From Bacteroidota bacterium (GTDB taxonomy: Bacteria; Bacteroidota; Bacteroidia; Chitinophagales; Chitinophagaceae), in contig VBAR01000007.1 in assembly GCA_005882315.1 (NCBI GenBank), positions 1 to 64,000 on the forward strand: a DNA stretch of 64,000 bases, read 5' to 3'. The position numbers and the translations under genes are program-made. Shown here in pieces: positions 59,172 through 64,000 of the stretch. Within the stretch, counting starts at the first letter, position 1, and each line of letters begins with the position of its first letter. A model generated the notes under the pieces. The model did no database searches, had not been told where the DNA came from, and saw nothing but the letters and a program-made list of their open reading frames with translations.

Positions 59172-59708
59172 TTATTTTTCAAGAATATTTTTCAAAGTTG
59201 ACAAACTAGCATCCATATCCTTCGGAAAATTTTTTTCTGCCATTGGTACCATTATGTTCAGTGGATATTTCAATGTACCCGTATTGATCAGGTTTACTTT
59301 GGTTTGATCATCGGATAAAGATTCTGTCTCAAAGATCACAGAGGCAGAGGTCCGGAATGGTTTTACAAAGCGAATTTCTGTTTCAATTTTTTCCCCTTCA
59401 ATGATGTTTTTAATTTCTTTTTCTCCCTGGCCGGCACTTTTATCACCGCTCCAGGAATAAATAAATCCAACTGTTCCGTCTGTTCCTTTGAATTCTTCTT
59501 TCCTGTTTTTTTTATCCGCCGTTGCCCATCTGTTGAATTGGTCCTGGTTTTTGAGTAGTTTTAAAAAGTCAAATACTTTTTGCCGGGGCGCATTGATGAC
59601 AATTTCACGCTTGACATAATGTTCCCTCTTCATGAAAAGCGCAACGATCAACAACAAGGCAATGATGGCTGCCAATCCAAGTAAAATTGTAATTATGATA
59701 GTACTCAT
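59172..59708 (-). CDS. SRPBCC family protein with membrane anchor
   Basis: 178 residues: one N-terminal membrane helix (IIITILLGLAAIIALLLIVA) and a polyketide-cyclase/START-like fold with REIVINAPRQKVFDFLKLLK (strand then helix), TVGFIYSWSGDKSAGQG, IETEIRFVKPFRTSASVIFE and a C-terminal FPKDMDASLSTLKNILEK helix. The SRPBCC fold binds hydrophobic ligands; no ligand is known. It is the first gene of the short SRPBCC-VOC-VOC run. Confidence 0.85.
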   Translation of the reverse strand: MSTIIITILLGLAAIIALLLIVALFMKREHYVKREIVINAPRQKVFDFLKLLKNQDQFNRWATADKKNRKEEFKGTDGTVGFIYSWSGDKSAGQGEKEIKNIIEGEKIETEIRFVKPFRTSASVIFETESLSDDQTKVNLINTGTLKYPLNIMVPMAEKNFPKDMDASLSTLKNILEK

Positions 59709-59890
59709 ATATTGTTTTAGCTACTTAAATCTACTTTATTGCAGCAATCCATCCAAATCGGACTATAGATCGTTCAGCATTTTTTAGTGTTGTAATTCTC
59801 ACCTTGCAAGATCAGAACAGGCGGAACGGAAATGGCTTCCCTGATAATTAAATTCTGTTATGGATTTTTATTTGAGAACGTTTTTTCTTC

Positions 59891-60487
59891 TTATGCTCCA
59901 ACATTACCTGTCTTAACTTTTCCAGCCCTTTTGTAATAGGCAATAATTACTCCCTTTGATGTAACAACACTCTCTGTTAAGGTAAATGCTGCCGGGATCG
60001 GACCATTGTCAAACAACTTTTTTCCTTTACCAAGAGTCAAGGGGTGAATTTTGAGACGGAGTTCGTCCACCAGATCATTCTTAAGTAGCAACTGAATAAG
60101 TTTACTGCTGCCCCAAACCTGGATATCAGAACCTTTTGATTTTTTAAGCTTCTTAATATCCGCTAGGCTTTTAAGGAAAACTGAATTTTTCCAATCCGAC
60201 TTTTTCCGGGTTTTGGACAGGACGTATTTTGTACCATCATTAATACCCGGCCAAAAGTCTGCATGCTTAGGCCAGTAGCCCTCCCAGATATCAAATGTTT
60301 TTCTTCCCAAAAGATAATCTGCAGGTTGTTGCAACTCTTTTTGCACGGCTTCACCATAAGCTTCGTCACCATAGGGTTCAGTCCAACCGCCATATTTGAA
60401 ACCCCCTGATCTATCTTCTTTAGTTCCACCTGGGGCTTGCATTACTCCATCTAAGGTGATCATTGATAAAACAATTATTTTTCTCAT
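59891..60487 (-). CDS. Dihydrofolate reductase family protein (RibD C-terminal type)
   Basis: 198 residues of the RibD C-terminal/dihydrofolate-reductase fold: MRKIIVLSMITLDGVMQAPG, QPADYLLGRKTFDIWEGYWP (NADPH-binding), DIQVWGSSKLIQLLLKNDLV and LVDELRLKIHPLTLGKGKKL. Stand-alone members of this family reduce small substrates with NADPH but are not true folate reductases; the substrate is not known. A decayed relative lies at 60896-61453. Confidence 0.87.
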   Translation of the reverse strand: MRKIIVLSMITLDGVMQAPGGTKEDRSGGFKYGGWTEPYGDEAYGEAVQKELQQPADYLLGRKTFDIWEGYWPKHADFWPGINDGTKYVLSKTRKKSDWKNSVFLKSLADIKKLKKSKGSDIQVWGSSKLIQLLLKNDLVDELRLKIHPLTLGKGKKLFDNGPIPAAFTLTESVVTSKGVIIAYYKRAGKVKTGNVGA

Positions 60488-60511
60488 CTTTTTAATTTTT
60501 ATGCTTTACTG

Positions 60512-60721
60512 TTAATCTAATATCTCACACTTAACTCCATACTCTTTTACGAGTATCATTATCCTTAACGCCTCTATATTATCACCTTCAACTCTAAGCA
60601 CCTTATCACGATCTGAAAGGTCAAAATTAATTTTAAACGATGGGAATGCTTCAGACAAAATATAAAGCAGCATTTTGCTTTGTGCCTTTTTCTGAACATT
60701 TGTTTTAAAAATTTCAACCAT
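60512..60721 (-). CDS. Small protein, unknown
   Basis: 69 residues: MVEIFKTNVQKKAQSKMLLY followed by a helix and KINFDLSDRDKVLRVEGDNI, then ALRIMILVKEYGVKCEILD. The beta-alpha-beta pattern (FKTNV..., KINFDL, VKCEIL) suggests a small ferredoxin-like fold. I have seen similar short proteins annotated as hypothetical in Bacteroidota. It begins 24 bp upstream of the reductase gene and is probably co-transcribed with it. Confidence 0.6.
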   Translation of the reverse strand: MVEIFKTNVQKKAQSKMLLYILSEAFPSFKINFDLSDRDKVLRVEGDNIEALRIMILVKEYGVKCEILD

Positions 60722-60895
60722 TTCTTCTCTCAGATTTGATTTTATGCGAAACCAATTGGTTGCAAATATATGTGCAGCTATTCGGTTTCACAAATTTTTT
60801 ACGAAATATTTTTTAAAAAAATGTGGGGGAGTTTGAATCCGATAGCTATCGCCAGCGGGGATAATGAACACTTCGCTTTTGTTCTTAATATGCGC

Positions 60896-61453
60896 TCATT
60901 TTTTTATCGTCTCATAGTAGAGCATTATTGCACCACAACCAAATGTTTTTGTTTTCAAGAGTTTATGATCAATTCTATCCCTGATGTTTTTAAACAATTG
61001 CAAGCCGCTTCCTAAAATAATTGGCTGAACGCCGAGTTGGTATTCATCAATTAAACCGAGTTGTGAAAAGGCTACTATTAAACCTGGGCTGCCAACTCCA
61101 ATATTTTTACCCGGTTGTTTCTTGAGTTCTAAAATTTCTTCTTTAATGAATGACTTCCTTTTTCAATATTGTATTTTTCCATTCAACATGTTGAAGCGTA
61201 CGGGAAAAAACGATCTTTGGAATATTGTCTATTAATACTGCAAATTCATCCATTGGTTTGTTGCCAGTAGGATCTTTTACAACAGATGGCCAATAACTTT
61301 CCATCAATTGATAGGTTTCCTTCCGTATATAAGGGTGCCTGTATTCCTTAATAGTTCATTATAATGTTGATGTATTTCGTCATCTGCGATCATTGCAGTG
61401 TGGTCGCAGAATCCGTCAAGTGTCATATTCATTGCTGCAATTATTTTTCTCAT
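60896..61453 (-). pseudogene. Dihydrofolate reductase (RibD-like) pseudogene with two frameshifts
   Basis: The minus strand begins MRKIIAAMNMTLDGFCDHTA (ATG at 61451-61453), then in a second frame TYQLMESYWPSVVKDPTGNK and DEFAVLIDNIPKIVFSRTLQ, and in a third frame EEILELKKQPGKNIGVGSPG, LIDEYQLGVQPIILGSGLQL and a stop at 60896-60898. The three pieces together cover a complete RibD C-terminal-type reductase, but two frameshifts (near 61310 and 61150) break it. It is distantly related to the intact gene at 59891. Confidence 0.8.
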
Positions 61454-61470
61454 ATTTTGTTTTTTTTACT

Positions 61471-61506
61471 CCCGATACCTGCCTGCCGGTAGGCAGGGCT
61501 ATCGGG
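61471..61506. repeat. Bacteroidota-type hairpin CCCGATA ... TATCGGG
   Basis: CCCGATA and TATCGGG at the ends enclose CCTGCCTGCCGGTAGGCAGG, so nearly all bases of this 36-bp stretch pair. It stands about 20 bp upstream of the pseudogene start. A GATAGCTATC palindrome beside AGCGGGG at 60841-60860 looks like a related dispersed element. Confidence 0.75.
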
Positions 61507-61688
61507 ATCAATTATTTTTTCGATTCCCGCTTTGCGAGAATTTTGCAGAGAAAGTTAATACATTTTCGATTTTTTTGCTGCGAAGAATGACATATAATCT
61601 TTTAAATTGTCTATCCCTATTTTTTTAAAGACTTAAGTCTGGCAAAGAAGTTGCCAGTATTTTGCTGGTACCAGGATAATCTTTAAGT

Positions 61689-61922
61689 ATGAAAAAACCT
61701 GCGATTGTTATAGCTTTTGCCACGTTGTTTGTGATGCTTTATAATGTTTCTCCTTACATTGGTATACCTGATGAAGCGATCATTGTCATGTTTATTTTGT
61801 CTCCTGTTGTTATTATCTATATGGCTTATGTGATTTTAAAATATGGAAAGCCGTCACAACATACATTCGAAGAAAGATTCTATGATGATTATGATTATAA
61901 GAGAATTGATGAAACATCATAG
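61689..61922 (+). CDS. Small membrane protein, unknown
   Basis: 77 residues with two membrane helices (AIVIAFATLFVMLYNVSPYI and AIIVMFILSPVVIIYMAYVI) and a charged tail (FEERFYDDYDYKRIDETS). No family recognised. The stop overlaps the convergent DUF998 gene by six bases. Confidence 0.6.
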   Translation: MKKPAIVIAFATLFVMLYNVSPYIGIPDEAIIVMFILSPVVIIYMAYVILKYGKPSQHTFEERFYDDYDYKRIDETS

Positions 61923-62549
61923 TTCCTCACTGTTCTTTTCAAGCCTTATAAGAATGGAGGAAAACACAAGCATCCAAACCATAAATGCTGCGATGTTGAT
62001 ACGTTCCCATAAACCGATAAATGGTGTTGGCAGGTCTTTATCGACATTAGGAGCTTCTAAGAAAGTCAAAACTCCAAACACGATGAAAACAATAATAGTA
62101 ACGATGGAATAAAAACGAAATCCTTTTGCAAAAGCAGCCGCACCAAAGCCTATAGAAAGGAACATAAGTAATACAGTTATAGAGGCCATCACAAGATGCC
62201 ATGTATCTGTAAAAGTTCCACCACCGGCTGCCAATACTTCACGTTGATGCATGGGTGTCCAGGTCAAACCCATTACTCCATTAATCATCAGCAAAATTCC
62301 TGCGATGCGTAAGGATCGTTTCTCATCTGCCGATTTAAAGACACCCCAACCGAATGCAGCTATAAGCAAAGTATAGACTATTCCTAACACAAACCAGGAG
62401 GGTCTTGTCGGTGCATCAACAGCAGATAACTCACTAACCGTTTGGGTAACCCAGTTATATTCTTTATCCAAAAAAGGAAAAAAGATGTTCATGGCGATGT
62501 AAAGCAATGAAGCGGCGATACCACAATAAAGTAAATATTTCCGGCGCAT
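61917..62549 (-). CDS. DUF998 family membrane protein
   Basis: 210 residues with six membrane helices: LLYCGIAASLLYIAMNIFFP at the start, then WFVLGIVYTLLIAAFGWGVF and further helices. VTQTVSELSAVDAPTRPSW and LLMINGVMGLTWTPMHQRE are DUF998 signatures. The function is unknown; members are thought to be channels or transporters. Its last codons overlap the convergent small gene. Confidence 0.85.
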   Translation of the reverse strand: MRRKYLLYCGIAASLLYIAMNIFFPFLDKEYNWVTQTVSELSAVDAPTRPSWFVLGIVYTLLIAAFGWGVFKSADEKRSLRIAGILLMINGVMGLTWTPMHQREVLAAGGGTFTDTWHLVMASITVLLMFLSIGFGAAAFAKGFRFYSIVTIIVFIVFGVLTFLEAPNVDKDLPTPFIGLWERINIAAFMVWMLVFSSILIRLEKNSEEL

Positions 62550-62864
62550 AGTTTTATTCTTTGGTGACTATTGTAAGGTTAACTACGGAGCCAGTTAAAA
62601 ACAATGAGGGTTGTCAGTGATGAAAATGATTATTGAAAGGCAACCACTTCCACATCTGTTCCGTTTCTGTGAATGTCTTCACATCTTATCCAGTATCCCA
62701 TCTTCAATCGTTTTAGTCCTGCCTTGAATATAGTTTTATATCACGAATAATGAAATATCAGGTGCCTTGCCATCTAGCCCATAATTCTTTTCAATTGAGA
62801 GAGCTGTCTCCCTATTCTATTTATTTCCAGGAACTCGTTTTTAATCAATCTAAATAATACAGTT
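62550..62864. other. Intergenic region, 315 bp
   Basis: It lies between the divergent DUF998 and CHRD genes. A minus-strand frame (62636-62737) reads KTIFKAGLKRLKMGYWIRCE to a stop, but has no start codon and no recognisable family. No promoter box of the TAnnTTTG type stands out. Confidence 0.3.
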
Positions 62865-64000
62865 ATGAAACATTTCTATTCAGACCTTTTGCTCCGGGCA
62901 ATAAAAAAAACTCTTTTGCTTTTCATAGTATCTTTTGGAGCATCTTATGTTTCCAACGGACAGCTTTATTGGGTAAGCCTGTCGGGGCCAGCTGAAGTAC
63001 CTGCTAACAACTCTCCCGGAACCGGGACGGGACTTATAACAATTGATGCGGTTGCGAATACCATGAGGGTTCAGAGCACCTTCTCAGGACTAGTGGCCGG
63101 AGTGACAGCATCCCACATCCATGCAGCAACAGCAGTTGCCGGGACAGGAACCGCAGGAGTGGCAACCACGACTCCAACTTTTACCGGCTTTCCATCCGGG
63201 GTAACTTTCGGAACTTATGACCACAGTTTCAATATGCTTTTGAGCACCAGCTACAATCCTTCATACGTTACAAACAATGGTGGCACAACTGCTTCAGCTT
63301 TTGCTGCACTGAGAGCAGCGATTGGTGCAGGCAAGGCTTATCTCAATATTCATTCAACAACGTTTCCAAGCGGTGAGATCAGAGGTTTTCTCAATCTCTG
63401 TCCTACTATAAATGTTTCTATCCCTGATGCATTCGCATTAGGAGGAGGTGTCTTGGCTAATACAGTATTTCCTGCTTATGCTCCGGCATCATCCTTAATG
63501 CTCCAGTCAAATGTTAGTGGTGGTATGGGACCTTATAGTTATACCTGGTCTAATGGTGCTACTACTTCATCTGTGACCGTGAGTCCAACAACTACAACAA
63601 CCTATTCACTTGCTGTGAAAGATCAAAACGGTTGCCCAGGTTCGGCCACAAAAACTGTAAATGTGCTAAATATATCAGGCGGCAAAAATGGCGACAAGAT
63701 CGATGTTTGTCATAATGGAAATACCCTGACGATTGGAAGGCCGGCTGTAGCGGATCACCTTTCGCATGGTGATATGTTAGGCAGTTGTGAACCTAATTCG
63801 ATCACTGCACGATCCAGGGATGTACGGGAAACAGATCTTGCAGCAATAACAGTACTAGGCAACCCTTCACCTAACTACTTTGACATTCAAATACGTGGCA
63901 AAGCAGGCAACAACATACGACTAACTGTATATGATAACATGGGCAGAGTTATAGAAACAAAATCTTCGCTGCCATCTAATCAATCAGTAAGGCTTGGAAA
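62865..64000 (+). CDS. Secreted CHRD-domain protein, probable T9SS cargo (truncated by window edge)
   Basis: An open frame starting at the ATG at 62865 and running off the right end (378 residues visible). Order: signal peptide about residues 1-32 (KKTLLLFIVSFGASYVSNGQ); a CHRD domain (about 35-180) with LYWVSLSGPAEVPANNSPGT, VTASHIHAATAVAGTG, YLNIHSTTFPSGEIRGF; an Ig/PKD-like domain (YTWSNGATTSSVTVSPTTTT); a cysteine-containing motif KIDVCHNGNTLTI...HLSHGDMLGSC; and, at the edge, VLGNPSPNYFDIQIRGKAG, the start of a type IX sorting domain (VxxNPxxNxFxI). It is probably attached to the cell surface. Function unknown. Confidence 0.85.
   Translation, partial: MKHFYSDLLLRAIKKTLLLFIVSFGASYVSNGQLYWVSLSGPAEVPANNSPGTGTGLITIDAVANTMRVQSTFSGLVAGVTASHIHAATAVAGTGTAGVATTTPTFTGFPSGVTFGTYDHSFNMLLSTSYNPSYVTNNGGTTASAFAALRAAIGAGKAYLNIHSTTFPSGEIRGFLNLCPTINVSIPDAFALGGGVLANTVFPAYAPASSLMLQSNVSGGMGPYSYTWSNGATTSSVTVSPTTTTTYSLAVKDQNGCPGSATKTVNVLNISGGKNGDKIDVCHNGNTLTIGRPAVADHLSHGDMLGSCEPNSITARSRDVRETDLAAITVLGNPSPNYFDIQIRGKAGNNIRLTVYDNMGRVIETKSSLPSNQSVRLG

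Noticed and set aside
62636-62737. Minus-strand frame KTIFKAGLKRLKMGYWIRCE as a zinc-finger or nuclease remnant
   Set aside because: No start codon, very short, and no motif beyond chance composition.

Overview
The window looks like chromosomal DNA of a Bacteroidota bacterium, most likely order Chitinophagales (Chitinophagaceae-like). The grounds are: a type IX secretion gene (porQ) and a cargo-like CHRD protein at the right edge; families largely confined to Bacteroidota (DUF5683, DUF4476, DUF4199, PorT-like barrels); AT-rich DNA; and promoters of the TAnnTTTG type in place of the E. coli -10. Species assignment is inference.

Layout. 1-950: scarred accessory DNA with the tail of an IS110-type transposase, a DUF4279 gene framed by 14-bp inverted repeats, and a tyrosine-recombinase stump ending beside dapB. 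953-4163: parA-parB-DUF5683-dapB, a core Bacteroidota block. 4191-11896: metal-dependent hydrolase, metallophosphoesterase, two outer-membrane barrels, Lon and PorQ. 11958-15640: a tightly coupled minus-strand operon of a 55-aa membrane protein, a kinase-like/methyltransferase fusion, a membrane sulfatase-fold protein and a PIG-L deacetylase. This is the best candidate for an uncharacterised surface-modification system. 15698-30671: M42 peptidase, UbiA-like protein, LuxE-like protein, aldo/keto reductase, lipoproteins and barrels, a four-repeat DUF4476 protein, DedA, START and NlpC/P60 genes. 30816-37470: small stress/envelope genes, a c-type cytochrome, YccF and a two-gene ABC-2 exporter. 37641-39434: lepA. 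40665-47929: a minus-strand operon for GDP-D-glycero-D-manno-heptose (hddA, gmhA, fused hddC-gmhB), two glycosyltransferases, DUF4199 and a dihydroorotase homologue lacking most metal ligands, with a mobile-looking four-helix-bundle gene in the middle. 48048-54140: DUF481 protein, two tRNA-Pro genes (one with a rebuilt D-arm), DUF72, an Fpg/Nei glycosylase and a large AsmA-like protein. 54408-64000: small accessory enzymes (DUF2236, DUF1801, adenylate cyclase-TPR, two VOC proteins, SRPBCC, RibD-type reductase), a frameshifted reductase pseudogene, DUF998 and the truncated CHRD protein.

How the genes connect. Much of the window serves the cell envelope: heptose-nucleotide synthesis feeds the adjacent glycosyltransferases; the 55-aa/methyltransferase/sulfatase/PIG-L operon probably decorates a glycan or lipid; PorQ belongs to the type IX secretion system that exports proteins such as the CHRD protein. 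Short palindromes recur between and inside genes, including within a tRNA and at the 5' end of hddC-gmhB. They are the most consistent unexplained structural signal here.
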